Below are positions 17,603 through 25,355 of a stretch of 64,000 nt of DNA, one piece after another. Under the pieces are notes generated by a model, which had not been told where the DNA came from, did no database searches, and saw only the letters and a list, made by a program, of their open reading frames with translations. Numbering within the stretch: the first letter of the stretch is position 1; every line of letters begins with the position of its first letter. The stretch is from an uncultured Clostridia bacterium (GTDB taxonomy: Bacteria; Bacillota; Clostridia; Oscillospirales; Ruminococcaceae). The position numbers and the translations under genes are program-made. Where the stretch lies: NCBI GenBank assembly GCA_947627875.1, contig CANQXS010000002.1, positions 146,603-210,602 on the forward strand, given 5' to 3'.

Positions 17603-17845
17603 ATGAGACTTGATAAATATCTGAAAGTATCGCGGCTGATAAAGCGCCGCACAGTTGCCAACGAAGCCTGCGACGCGGGCAGGATATCGGTAAACGGAAA
17701 GGTCGCGCGGGCTTCTTACGACGTAAAGGTAGGCGACGTTATCGAAATAAACTTAGGGCAGTCCCCTCTCAAGGCTAAGGTGACCGCAGTTACCGAGGTC
17801 GTTAGAAAAGAATCTGCTCAGGAGCTCTACGAAATAATTCAATAA
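17603..17845 (+). CDS. S4-domain RNA-binding protein (RqcP/YabO/Hsp15-like)
   Basis: The 80-residue protein is a single S4 domain: MRLDKYLKVSRLIKRRTVAN at the N-terminus and GRISVNGKVARASYDVKVGD at residues ~27-46. In Firmicutes, the YabO/RqcP member binds obstructed 50S-peptidyl-tRNA and helps C-terminal Ala tailing by RqcH. The ATG at 17603 has GAGG upstream. Position after a YabM-like flippase and HU supports orthology with yabO; yabP, yabQ and divIC do not follow. Confidence 0.88.
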   Translation: MRLDKYLKVSRLIKRRTVANEACDAGRISVNGKVARASYDVKVGDVIEINLGQSPLKAKVTAVTEVVRKESAQELYEIIQ

Positions 17846-17848
17846 AGA

Positions 17849-17886
17849 ATGCGCCCGCCTCAGCGAGGTCAGGGCGCATATATTTT
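17849..17886. terminator. Terminator between convergent genes
   Basis: ATGCGCCC (17849-17856) pairs with GGGCGCAT (17872-17879), with an inner CCTC/GAGG stem, then ATATTTTT. It separates the S4 gene from the pdaA-like gene. Confidence 0.75.
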
Positions 17887-17893
17887 TCGGCAT

Positions 17894-18901
17894 TCAGAAG
17901 TCGCAGCCGAAAGTGTATCCTTCTGCGAGCATAGCGTCGATAAAGTCTCCGAGGATATTTGCGTTTGTCTCGGAAACCGAGTGCAGAAGATAGATGGCTC
18001 CGGGGTGAGCCCTGTCGATGAGCTTTTGCAGAGCCTCCTGCGGATCGGGCTGGTTTTTGGTGTCCCAATCGGCATAGGCAAAGCTCCAAAGAACCGTTTT
18101 ATAGCCGAGGTCCGAGGTTATCGCGAGGCTCTTTTCGGAATACTCCCCCTTCGGAGGTCTGAATAAATTCATCTGTATTCCGAAATTCTCGAGCATATAT
18201 TCGTGAAGCCCCATTATCTCCTCGGTCGCTTCCTCTACGGAAAGCTCGGGCATCGAATAATGGTTCACGGAATGCGAGCCGACGGTATGACCTTCGTCTA
18301 TCATTCTTTTTACGAGCTCGGGCTGGCGCTCGGCGTAGTCCCCGACTACAAAGAAGGTGGCTTTTACGCCCTTTTCCTTTAAGGTGTCGAGAATCATCGG
18401 AGTGAAGCCGTTTTCGTAGCCTTGGTCAAAGGTGAGGTTTATCACCTTTTCTTCGGTCTCGTTTATCGCCTTTGCGTTGTAATCCGAATAACCGCTGTTG
18501 AAATTAAGCGCGCCCTTCGGGCGGTTGAGGTCGTCGAATCTGACTCCCTGACCGTATCCGTGGGACTCGGTGTCAAGAGCCGAATAGTCGCTCCGCAGGG
18601 TCGTTGACAGAGGCTCTATAACGTCGCTCACGCCTGTTTCCGAGCTCTCGGGCGCCTCTTCGGGCAGCTCCTCGGGTTCCTCGGAAAAAGCGGAAGTCTG
18701 CTCCTCTGTCGCCTCGGTCTCGGGAGCGGTGCTTGCCGGAGCCTCGGTTATTACCGAAGGCGCGGGCTCGCTCTCGGAAGGAGGCGAGGTTATCCTGCCG
18801 TTGTTTTCGTATCTGCCGTTCTCTAAAGACGTGCAGCCGCAGAGCGACAGAACGACCGCCGCAGCCGACAATATCGAAATAAATCCTGTTTTAACTGACA
18901 T
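17894..18901 (-). CDS. PdaA-like polysaccharide deacetylase lipoprotein
   Basis: The product has 335 residues from the ATG at 18901 (GGAGAT upstream). Lipobox LCGC gives Cys23; residues ~30-105 are a Pro/Glu/Ser-rich linker; the NodB domain follows with FDQGYENG at 158-165, zinc ligands His210 and His214 in SHSVNHYSM, and RPPKGEYSE near 257. The GYENG form in place of TFDDG is typical of PdaA, the muramic delta-lactam de-N-acetylase of spore cortex. The long acidic linker and lipid anchor are unlike B. subtilis PdaA, so a vegetative wall role is possible. Confidence 0.85.
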   Translation of the reverse strand: MSVKTGFISILSAAAVVLSLCGCTSLENGRYENNGRITSPPSESEPAPSVITEAPASTAPETEATEEQTSAFSEEPEELPEEAPESSETGVSDVIEPLSTTLRSDYSALDTESHGYGQGVRFDDLNRPKGALNFNSGYSDYNAKAINETEEKVINLTFDQGYENGFTPMILDTLKEKGVKATFFVVGDYAERQPELVKRMIDEGHTVGSHSVNHYSMPELSVEEATEEIMGLHEYMLENFGIQMNLFRPPKGEYSEKSLAITSDLGYKTVLWSFAYADWDTKNQPDPQEALQKLIDRAHPGAIYLLHSVSETNANILGDFIDAMLAEGYTFGCDF

Positions 18902-19090
18902 TTTTATCTCCGTTTCTGTCACGGCGCCGTTAAGCGCCTGCCGTTTCAAATGTTTCGGGGGATTTTAAGCCCGAAGCGCTCTTGAACCGCGGGAATCCCC
19001 GCAGTTATAATATGCGCGGAAAAGCGTCAAAAATCGGCGGTAAATTTTGAATTTTAATGACGATTTCCGTCGATGATCATATTATAAATC

Positions 19091-19121
19091 ACCGCTCCGA
19101 AAAAATCAATTTCGGAGCGGT
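19091..19121 (-). terminator. Hairpin after MFS gene
   Basis: A perfect 12-bp stem (ACCGCTCCGAAA arms, 7-base loop) lies 8 bases past the stop at 19129. The following tract on the minus strand is only moderately U-rich. Confidence 0.65.
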
Positions 19122-19128
19122 AACAATT

Positions 19129-20340
19129 TTATGAATTTTCGGTAACAGAATCGGATTTCTTTTTCACACGCTTTAATGCAAGTATTCCCGCGATCATGAC
19201 CGCAGGGAAGATGACCGCGGCTAAAAGACCCGTCCGCAGGCTGTCGCCCGCAGCGGAAGATACCAGCCCGACGAAGGTCGGTCCTCCCGTGCAGCCGAGG
19301 TCGCCGGCAAGCGCCAAAAGCGCAAAGAGCGCCGTTCCGCCCTTCGGCATCGAGGCGGAGGCTATGCTGAACACTCCGGGCCACATTATCCCGACCGAGA
19401 AGCCGCATAAGCCGCAGCCCAAAAGCGCGACTGCTGGTATCGGGCAGAGAGAAGCCGCAAGATAGCTGATAAGGCAGAGAAGCCCGCTTATGAGAATAAA
19501 GCTTTCGAGCTTGATTTTATCACCGAATTTGGCGTAAAAAACCCGCGCGACGCCCATAAGTATCGCAAACACGCAGGGACCCGCTAAGTCGCCTATAGCC
19601 TTTGCGACTCCGAGACCGCTTTCGGCAAATGCGGAAGCCCACTGCGCCATCGCGAGCTCCGAGGCTCCGGCGGCAAACATAAGAAGCATAAATATCCAGA
19701 AAATGCCTGTTTTAAAGAGCCCGCCGAAGCTCATTCCCTCGCCCTCCGAGGTCAGGCTGTTGATAGGCACACGGGTGAAGAAAAACGCGTTGGCAAGCGG
19801 GATGATCGCCCAAATCACGCAGAGCAGCCGCCAGCTTTCCCGCCCGAAGAGCCAAAGCCAAAGGGTAGAGAGAGCGATGACCGCTACAACTCCCCAGCAG
19901 TAGAAGGAATGGAGCAGGCTCATAGCCCCCGCCTTGTTGTCGGAAGGACACGCCTCCACTATCGGGCTTACGAGGACCTCAAGGAGCCCTCCGCCGACGG
20001 CATAGAGAACGGCAGATATAAGCAGCCCCGCGAACGGACTCGGGAGATAAAAGGGCAGCACAGCCATTCCGACAAGACCGAAGAAGCAGAAAATATGAGC
20101 CGCGACGACGCACTTTCGGTAGCCGATCTTATCTACGAAGCACGCCGAGAGAAGGTCGACGGCAAGCTGAGTCGCGAAATTCAACGTTGTGAGGAGCGTT
20201 ACGCTGCCGAGGGTAGCCCAGCCGGAGTTTATGAAGGTAAGAAAGAGCAGCGGGGCAAGGTTATTGACGATGCCCTGAGTTATGTAGCCGATATAGCAGG
20301 CGTAAACAGTTTTGCGATAGGACTTTTCCAAAATAATCAC
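19129..20340 (-). CDS. Major facilitator superfamily transporter
   Basis: The 403-residue protein has 12 predicted helices, with a basic loop DKIGYRKCVVAAH between helices 2 and 3 (the MFS A-motif position) and a central loop near residue 195. It resembles the fucose/sugar permease-like branch by general pattern only. The start used is GTG at 20340; its ribosome site is weak, so the true start may be some codons later. It stands alone between tRNA-Arg and pdaA-like. Substrate unknown. Confidence 0.85.
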   Translation of the reverse strand: MIILEKSYRKTVYACYIGYITQGIVNNLAPLLFLTFINSGWATLGSVTLLTTLNFATQLAVDLLSACFVDKIGYRKCVVAAHIFCFFGLVGMAVLPFYLPSPFAGLLISAVLYAVGGGLLEVLVSPIVEACPSDNKAGAMSLLHSFYCWGVVAVIALSTLWLWLFGRESWRLLCVIWAIIPLANAFFFTRVPINSLTSEGEGMSFGGLFKTGIFWIFMLLMFAAGASELAMAQWASAFAESGLGVAKAIGDLAGPCVFAILMGVARVFYAKFGDKIKLESFILISGLLCLISYLAASLCPIPAVALLGCGLCGFSVGIMWPGVFSIASASMPKGGTALFALLALAGDLGCTGGPTFVGLVSSAAGDSLRTGLLAAVIFPAVMIAGILALKRVKKKSDSVTENS

Positions 20341-20360
20341 CCAAAAACAAATATGACATA

Positions 20361-20397
20361 AAAAACCGCCGCAAGCATAACGTATCCTGCGGCGGCT
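20361..20397 (-). terminator. tRNA-Arg terminator
   Basis: On the minus strand GCCGCCGCA pairs with TGCGGCGG around a 12-base loop and is followed by TTTTTTAT. It starts right after the encoded CCA of tRNA-Arg. Confidence 0.88.
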
Positions 20398-20473
20398 TGG
20401 CGCGCCCGGGGAGATTCGAACTCACGACCTACCGGTTCGTAGCCGGGCACTCTATCCACTGAGCTACGGGCGC
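20398..20473 (-). tRNA. tRNA-Arg (anticodon ACG)
   Basis: The 76-base tRNA has an acceptor stem GCGCCCG/CGGGCGC, D arm AGCTCAGTGGATAGAGT, anticodon loop CTACGAA (ACG, A34 probably edited to inosine), a GTTCGAATC T arm, discriminator G and encoded CCA. Confidence 0.97.
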
Positions 20474-20555
20474 ATCCACAAGTAGGTATGTTATCACAAA
20501 ATCCTGCGGTTGTCAAGCGATTGGAAGAAAAAATTTGAATTTATTTCTCGGACGG

Positions 20556-20584
20556 TTGCCCAAAGCCGAAAACTTTGGTATACT
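20556..20584 (+). promoter_or_regulatory. Promoter of the repeat-containing XRE regulator
   Basis: TTGCCC (20556-20561), 17 bases, TATACT (20579-20584). Confidence 0.72.
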
Positions 20585-20587
20585 TTA

Positions 20588-20631
20588 TTCAAGCGATGCT
20601 TGAATCGGGCGCTTCAACCAGCGCTTGCTGG
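20588..20631 (+). promoter_or_regulatory. Two palindromes next to the XRE gene promoter (possible operators)
   Basis: TTCAAGC-gat-GCTTGAA (20588-20604) lies at the expected transcription start and CCAGC-gctt-GCTGG (20618-20631) 14 bases on. Sites there could serve autoregulation by the XRE protein; they could equally be mRNA hairpins. Confidence 0.4.
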
Positions 20632-20688
20632 TATTTTACGCGCAGCCGATGCATAATGGAGGCACCAAATAACGAAAGGGCGGTTAAA

Positions 20689-21651
20689 ATGATATTCGGC
20701 AAATCCAAAAACGAAATTCTTAAGAGCACCCAGAGCGAGGTGTTCGACATTATGAGGGTCGGCGCAAACATCTCGAGACTGAGAAAAGCCGCGGGAATAA
20801 CCCAGACCGAGCTCGCCGACAGGCTCAACGTAAGCTTTCAGGCGGTATCGAACTGGGAAAGAGGTCAGAGCTGCCCCGACATCGCGAACCTTATGGAGCT
20901 CGCCTCGATATTCGGCGTAAGCGTCGACAGGATACTCGGCAGCGAGCGCGCGGCAAAGCTCGTGACCGAAATAAGCGAGGAAAAGGCTCCGGAAATGTCG
21001 GCGGAGGAGATAAAGGAGATAGCTCCTATTCTCGACGAGGCTCAGGCGGACAGCGTTGTGAGGAAAAACCTTATTGGCGAAGCCGGTACGACCGAGGAAG
21101 AAGCCGCCGACAGCGAAGAATACGAAAGCCTGTGCAGCGTTCCGACGGCGCTTCTGCCGTTTTTGAGCAACGAGCTTATAAGCGAGCTTGCCGTCGACGC
21201 ATTTAAAAAAGACGGCATAGATGCAATTCCGCCGAGCTGGCTGCCGTTTATCGACTATGAAGTTTTAGGGAAAATCGCAAAGGAGATTATGGAAAATGAA
21301 GGCATAAACGCGATACCGAACAGCTGGCTCCCGTTTATCGATGAGGACGTGTTGAGCGATATGGCGGATGATGTCTGCGAGAAAAACGGAATCGGCGCAC
21401 TGCCGCCGAGTTGGCTGCCGTATATCGACGCGGAACGGCTCGGAGCGCAGGCAAAGGCTTTGATCGAAAAGAGCGGAAAGGACGCGCTTCCGCCGAGTTG
21501 GCTGCCGTTCATAGACTATGAGGTTTTAGGCACAATCGCAAGAGAAATTATGGAAAATGAAGGTATAAAAGCGATACCGTCGAGCTGGCTCCCGTTTATA
21601 GACGATGACGTGCTGAGCGACTATATCAGAAAGCGATTGAAAAAGAAATAA
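20689..21651 (+). CDS. XRE-family regulator with C-terminal 29-residue tandem repeats
   Basis: The product has 320 residues from the ATG at 20689 (AGGG nine bases upstream); longer readings cross the promoter. Residues 26-83 form an XRE helix-turn-helix (ISRLRKAAGITQTELADRLN, then VSNWERGQSCPDI). A charged linker follows, then five 29-residue repeats from residue 156 to 300 plus a 20-residue partial one: each begins LPFI/LPYI-D, has an amphipathic helix, and ends A-I/L-P-x-S-W. Repeats 2 and 5 are nearly identical also in DNA, pointing to recent segmental duplication. No known ligand domain recognised; the repeats look like a helical array for protein or peptide contact. Confidence 0.85.
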   Translation: MIFGKSKNEILKSTQSEVFDIMRVGANISRLRKAAGITQTELADRLNVSFQAVSNWERGQSCPDIANLMELASIFGVSVDRILGSERAAKLVTEISEEKAPEMSAEEIKEIAPILDEAQADSVVRKNLIGEAGTTEEEAADSEEYESLCSVPTALLPFLSNELISELAVDAFKKDGIDAIPPSWLPFIDYEVLGKIAKEIMENEGINAIPNSWLPFIDEDVLSDMADDVCEKNGIGALPPSWLPYIDAERLGAQAKALIEKSGKDALPPSWLPFIDYEVLGTIAREIMENEGIKAIPSSWLPFIDDDVLSDYIRKRLKKK

Positions 21652-21667
21652 CAGGCGTTTTTGCATT

Positions 21668-21700
21668 GCGGGCGGGAAGATTTTTCCCGCCTGCTTTTTG
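21668..21700 (+). terminator. Terminator after XRE gene
   Basis: GCGGGCGGGAA pairs with TTCCCGCCTGC around a short loop, then TTTTTG. Confidence 0.85.
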
Positions 21701-21726
21701 CAATATATAATCCATTATTTTATCTA

Positions 21727-21755
21727 TTGCAAAATCAGTAACAGTCTGCTATAAT
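21727..21755 (+). promoter_or_regulatory. lon promoter
   Basis: TTGCAA (21727-21732), 17 bases, TATAAT (21750-21755). Confidence 0.8.
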
Positions 21756-21869
21756 AATCGCAAGCGATTATTATATTTTATTTTTAGTCGCCCTTTTGCT
21801 CCCCGACTTCGTCGGGAACCGCAAAAGATGGCTAATTATAGCACAAAGCCTTCGGCTTTATGCTATAAT
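21751..21869 (+). promoter_or_regulatory. lon operator-like palindrome and structured leader
   Basis: A perfect inverted repeat with 11-base arms (ATAATAATCGC-aa-GCGATTATTAT, 21751-21774) overlaps the -10 box and start region, as a repressor site would. The leader then holds CTTTTGC/GCAAAAG enclosing CCCGAC-ttc-GTCGGG (about 21794-21828), and a long hairpin at 21835-21869 (ATTATAGCA/TGCTATAAT outer, AAAGCC/GGCTTT inner, one mismatch). It does not match CIRCE or the CtsR direct-repeat operator. Function is inferred. Confidence 0.55.
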
Positions 21870-21933
21870 AGAGCGCACACACAACAAGCAGACAACGGGT
21901 TTTCCTATTCTGATAAAAAGAGGTAATTGGTTT

Positions 21934-24333
21934 ATGTCCGAAAAATTCACGTTTATTACCCTGCCCTGCATCGCCACGCGCGACGTTATCGTGCAGCCGG
22001 GTATGTCGCTGAGATTCGATATTTCGCGCAAGCGCTCCCTCGAATCCTTGCAGTATGCCCTCGACGGCGACAGGCAGGTATTTCTGACCGCTCAGCGCGA
22101 CGTTACCGTCGCCGACCCTTCGCTCGAAGACGTTTACAACATAGGAACGGTATGCGAGGTAAAGCAGATAGTTAAGGGCGCCGACGGGCTCTCAAGGGTA
22201 AGGGTCGAAGGGCTTTACAAGGCGAGGATAATCGACTTCAACAAGGACGCCGCGGGTATACTCACGATAGTGCGCCCGCTCAGGACCTTCTCGCGCGAGC
22301 ACGCAAGCGAGGAGGAGATCTCGGCGCTGATGAGAGTTCTCAAATCCGCGTTCGGGGCGTATATGCAGGTCGTACCGAGAATGCCCGACGAGCTCAGAAG
22401 CGCAGTCGAAAACGCCAAGACCGCAGAAGCGCTCTATGAAACGCTCGCTTTTAATCTGAGCATTCCCGCAGAAGACAGGCAGCAGATATTGGAAGCTCCC
22501 TCGCTCAGCGACAAGCTCTCGGTTTTGCTCGCCGTTCTCACAAAGGAAACGCAGATACTCTCTATCGAAAAAGATATACATATGAAGGTCGGCGAGGCTA
22601 TAGACCGCGGTCAGCGGGAATATTACCTTCGTGAGGAGATGAGAGTTATACGCGAAGAGCTCGGCGAGGAGGAAGACCCCGCCGACGAGAGCTATCAGTA
22701 TCTCGAAAAAATAGCGAAGCTCGGGCTTTCGGAGGAAAGCGTCGAAAAGCTTGTCGGCGAGGCAAAGCGGCTCGAAAAAATGCCCTACGGCTCGCAGGAG
22801 GCGGCGGTCATTCGCAGCTATCTCGATACCGTTTTGGAGCTCCCCTGGAACGTAAAAACCGAGGATAAGACCGACATCGAGCGGGTCCGCGCGCAGCTCG
22901 ACAAGGACCACTACGGAATGAAGAAGGTAAAGGAGCGCATACTCGAGCTTATAGCCGTGAGAAGCCTCGTTCCCGACGTTAAGGGGCAGATAATCTGCCT
23001 TGTCGGACCTCCGGGCGTCGGCAAGACCTCTATCGGCAGGTCGATTGCAAAGGCTCTCGGCAGAAAATACGCGAGGGTATCTCTCGGCGGAGTGAGGGAC
23101 GAATCCGATATAAGGGGTCACAGAAAGACCTACATAGGCTCTATGCCGGGGCGCATAATCGCTGCGATAAAGCAGGCCGGAACCTCTAACCCGCTGATAC
23201 TCCTCGACGAGATAGACAAGATGTCGAACGACTTCCGCGGCGACCCTTCGAGCGCGATGCTCGAAGTCCTCGACAGCGAGCAGAATAAAGAGTTCAGGGA
23301 CCACTACATCGAAGTCCCGTTCGACCTCTCGGACGTTCTCTTTGTAACGACCGCAAACAACCTCGATACCGTAGCTCCCCCGCTGCTCGACAGAATGGAT
23401 ATAATCGAGCTGCCGAGCTATACCCGCGAGGAAAAATTCGAGATAGCAAAGCGCCACCTCGTCCCGAAGCAGCTCAAGGCAAACGGCTTGAACGGGAATA
23501 TGCTCCGCTTCCCCGACGCGGGGCTCTACGAGATAATAGACTTCTATACCCGCGAGGCGGGCGTGAGAACGCTTGAGCGCACTATCGCCTCGATTTGCAG
23601 AAAAGCCGCAAAGGACATCGTCTCGCACGAAGCCCAGAGGATAACCGTTACCCCCGAGGTCGCGGAAAAATACCTCGGCGTAAGAAAGTTTACCGACGAC
23701 CTAAAATCCGATAAGCCGCAAGTCGGCGAGGTGAACGGCCTTGCGTGGACCTCGGTAGGCGGAACGCTTATGCCGCTCGAAGTCCTGAGCATCGACGGCA
23801 AGGGCGCAATAGAGCTCACCGGCTCGCTGGGCGACGTTATGAAGGAAAGCGCAAAAATTGCGGTAAGCTACGCAAGAAGCGTCGCGGAAAAATACGGGAT
23901 CGAAAAGGACTTCTACACCAAGAAGGACATACATATCCACGCGCCGGAGGGAGCTGTCCCGAAGGACGGACCTTCGGCGGGCGTTACCCTTGCGACGGCG
24001 ATAATCTCGGAGCTTTCGGGGCTCCCAGTCCGCTCAGACGTTGCGATGACCGGCGAAATAACCCTTCGCGGAAAGGTCCTCGCGATAGGCGGTCTGAGAG
24101 AAAAGACGATGGCTGCCTATAAAGCCGGAATCAAGACGGTTATAATCCCGAAGGCAAACAAGCCCGACCTCGAGGAGGTAGACGAAAAGGTCCGCGACGG
24201 GCTGGAGTTCGTTTACGCCGACACGGTCGAGGACGTCCTCGGAACTGCGCTGATAATGCCGGAATCGGAGCGCAAGATCATTCCTCCGCCGCAGTATAAG
24301 AAGGCGCCGACGGGAATAGGAGCGAGAAGCTGA
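21934..24333 (+). CDS. lon: ATP-dependent protease La (LonA)
   Basis: The protease has 799 residues from the ATG at 21934 (AAGAGGT upstream); the upstream extension covers the leader hairpins. It has the LonA layout: N-terminal substrate domain, AAA+ module with Walker A GPPGVGKT at 358-365 and Walker B LLDEIDK at 423-429, and a serine-lysine protease domain with Ser681 in DGPSAG and Lys724 43 residues later, the standard dyad spacing. It degrades misfolded and regulatory proteins. The stop overlaps the engB start (TGATG), the conserved Firmicute lon-engB pair. Confidence 0.97.
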   Translation: MSEKFTFITLPCIATRDVIVQPGMSLRFDISRKRSLESLQYALDGDRQVFLTAQRDVTVADPSLEDVYNIGTVCEVKQIVKGADGLSRVRVEGLYKARIIDFNKDAAGILTIVRPLRTFSREHASEEEISALMRVLKSAFGAYMQVVPRMPDELRSAVENAKTAEALYETLAFNLSIPAEDRQQILEAPSLSDKLSVLLAVLTKETQILSIEKDIHMKVGEAIDRGQREYYLREEMRVIREELGEEEDPADESYQYLEKIAKLGLSEESVEKLVGEAKRLEKMPYGSQEAAVIRSYLDTVLELPWNVKTEDKTDIERVRAQLDKDHYGMKKVKERILELIAVRSLVPDVKGQIICLVGPPGVGKTSIGRSIAKALGRKYARVSLGGVRDESDIRGHRKTYIGSMPGRIIAAIKQAGTSNPLILLDEIDKMSNDFRGDPSSAMLEVLDSEQNKEFRDHYIEVPFDLSDVLFVTTANNLDTVAPPLLDRMDIIELPSYTREEKFEIAKRHLVPKQLKANGLNGNMLRFPDAGLYEIIDFYTREAGVRTLERTIASICRKAAKDIVSHEAQRITVTPEVAEKYLGVRKFTDDLKSDKPQVGEVNGLAWTSVGGTLMPLEVLSIDGKGAIELTGSLGDVMKESAKIAVSYARSVAEKYGIEKDFYTKKDIHIHAPEGAVPKDGPSAGVTLATAIISELSGLPVRSDVAMTGEITLRGKVLAIGGLREKTMAAYKAGIKTVIIPKANKPDLEEVDEKVRDGLEFVYADTVEDVLGTALIMPESERKIIPPPQYKKAPTGIGARS

Positions 24334-24917
24334 TGAACTTTGCCGCAGCCGAATTCAAGGCGTCATATGGGGTGTTTGAGCAGCTCCCGCCGCCCGAAAA
24401 AAGCGAGATTGCCTTTTCGGGGCGCTCAAACGTAGGGAAATCCTCGCTGATAAACCGCCTCTTCGGGAGGAAAAACCTCGCGAGGGTGAGCTCGCAGCCC
24501 GGCAAGACCGCGACGATAAACTTCTATTCGCTCGAAAATCTCTATTTTGCCGACCTCCCCGGCTACGGCTACGCAAAGGTCTCGAAAGCCGAAAAGGAGC
24601 GCTGGAATAAGCTCATCGGCGGATATTTATCTGACCCCGACAGGGATATTGCGCTCGTTTTTCAGCTCGTGGATATGCGCCACAGCCCGACAAAGGACGA
24701 CCTTTCGATGATAGAATATCTCGTCGAGACCGAGCTGCCGTTCGTGGTCGTTCTGACAAAGGCGGATAAGCTCAACAAGTCCGAGCGGGAGCGCCGCCTG
24801 GAGGCTCTTAAAACCGAGCTCCCCTATTACGATCAGCTCACCGTTGTGCCGTTCTCAGCGGTCACAGATGAAGGAGTTGAACGATTAAGAGAAATTATTG
24901 ACGAAATATCGGAATGA
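24333..24917 (+). CDS. engB: Ribosome biogenesis GTPase EngB/YsxC
   Basis: This is a 194-residue single-domain GTPase: G1 GRSNVGKS at 30-37, G3 DLPGYGYAKV, G4 TKADK near 148 and FSAVTDEG as G5. It is essential for 50S assembly in many bacteria. ATG overlaps the lon stop by one base, so translation is coupled. A terminator follows at 24948-24976. Confidence 0.96.
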   Translation: MNFAAAEFKASYGVFEQLPPPEKSEIAFSGRSNVGKSSLINRLFGRKNLARVSSQPGKTATINFYSLENLYFADLPGYGYAKVSKAEKERWNKLIGGYLSDPDRDIALVFQLVDMRHSPTKDDLSMIEYLVETELPFVVVLTKADKLNKSERERRLEALKTELPYYDQLTVVPFSAVTDEGVERLREIIDEISE

Positions 24918-24945
24918 TTTTTGATTTCTTTTGAAAAATTTTGAA

Positions 24946-24986
24946 AAAAAGTGGCATTTCTTTGATTTGCCACTTTACTTTTTTGA
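24946..24986 (+). terminator. Terminator after lon-engB
   Basis: AAGTGGCA pairs with TTGCCACTT around an 11-base loop, then a T-rich tract. Confidence 0.8.
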
Positions 24987-25046
24987 AATAATGTGATAAT
25001 ATATATTATATAGGTAAACCGGACGTTTAAGAAAGGAGAATATATT

Positions 25047-25355
25047 ATGAAATCAGGATCCACAGGATTGAAAGACCGCCAGCTTGACGATTTATTCGAG
25101 GCCATTCTCAGCCTTAAAACGAAGGAAGAATGCTACAGCTTCTTTGAGGACATCTGCACCGTTCTCGAGCTCAAGAGCATCTCCCAGCGCTATGAGGTCG
25201 CAAGAATGCTCACCAACCACTATGTTTACAGCGATATCGTCGCGGAGACAGGCGCCTCCACGGCTACTATAAGCAGAGTCAACCGCTCCATCAACTACGG
25301 AAACGGCGGCTATGCTATGGTCTTCAAGCGCCTCGAAGAAAACAAGGGTAAATGA
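25047..25355 (+). CDS. TrpR-like YerC/YecD family regulator
   Basis: The 102-residue protein has a TrpR-type helix-turn-helix: SISQRYEVARMLTNHYVYSDI at residues ~48-68 and TGASTATISRVNRSINYGNGGY at ~71-92, diagnostic for the YerC/YecD group of TrpR-related proteins. The ligand and targets of this group are not established. ATG at 25047 with AAAGGAG. Its stop overlaps the next gene's start (ATGA), so it is coupled to the methyltransferase and then hslO. Confidence 0.92.
   Translation: MKSGSTGLKDRQLDDLFEAILSLKTKEECYSFFEDICTVLELKSISQRYEVARMLTNHYVYSDIVAETGASTATISRVNRSINYGNGGYAMVFKRLEENKGK

Noticed and set aside
18902..19090. Possible gene between pdaA-like and MFS genes
   Set aside because: No open frame with a ribosome site; the stretch looks like plain intergenic sequence.
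21154..21648. Possible CRISPR-like repeat array
   Set aside because: The 87-base periodicity lies in frame inside an open reading frame and encodes 29-residue protein repeats; there are no unique spacers.
22192..23628. A 478-codon open frame antisense to lon
   Set aside because: It is fully inside lon, whose domains and catalytic residues are intact. The antisense frame has no ribosome site and its translation resembles no protein; it reflects codon bias.
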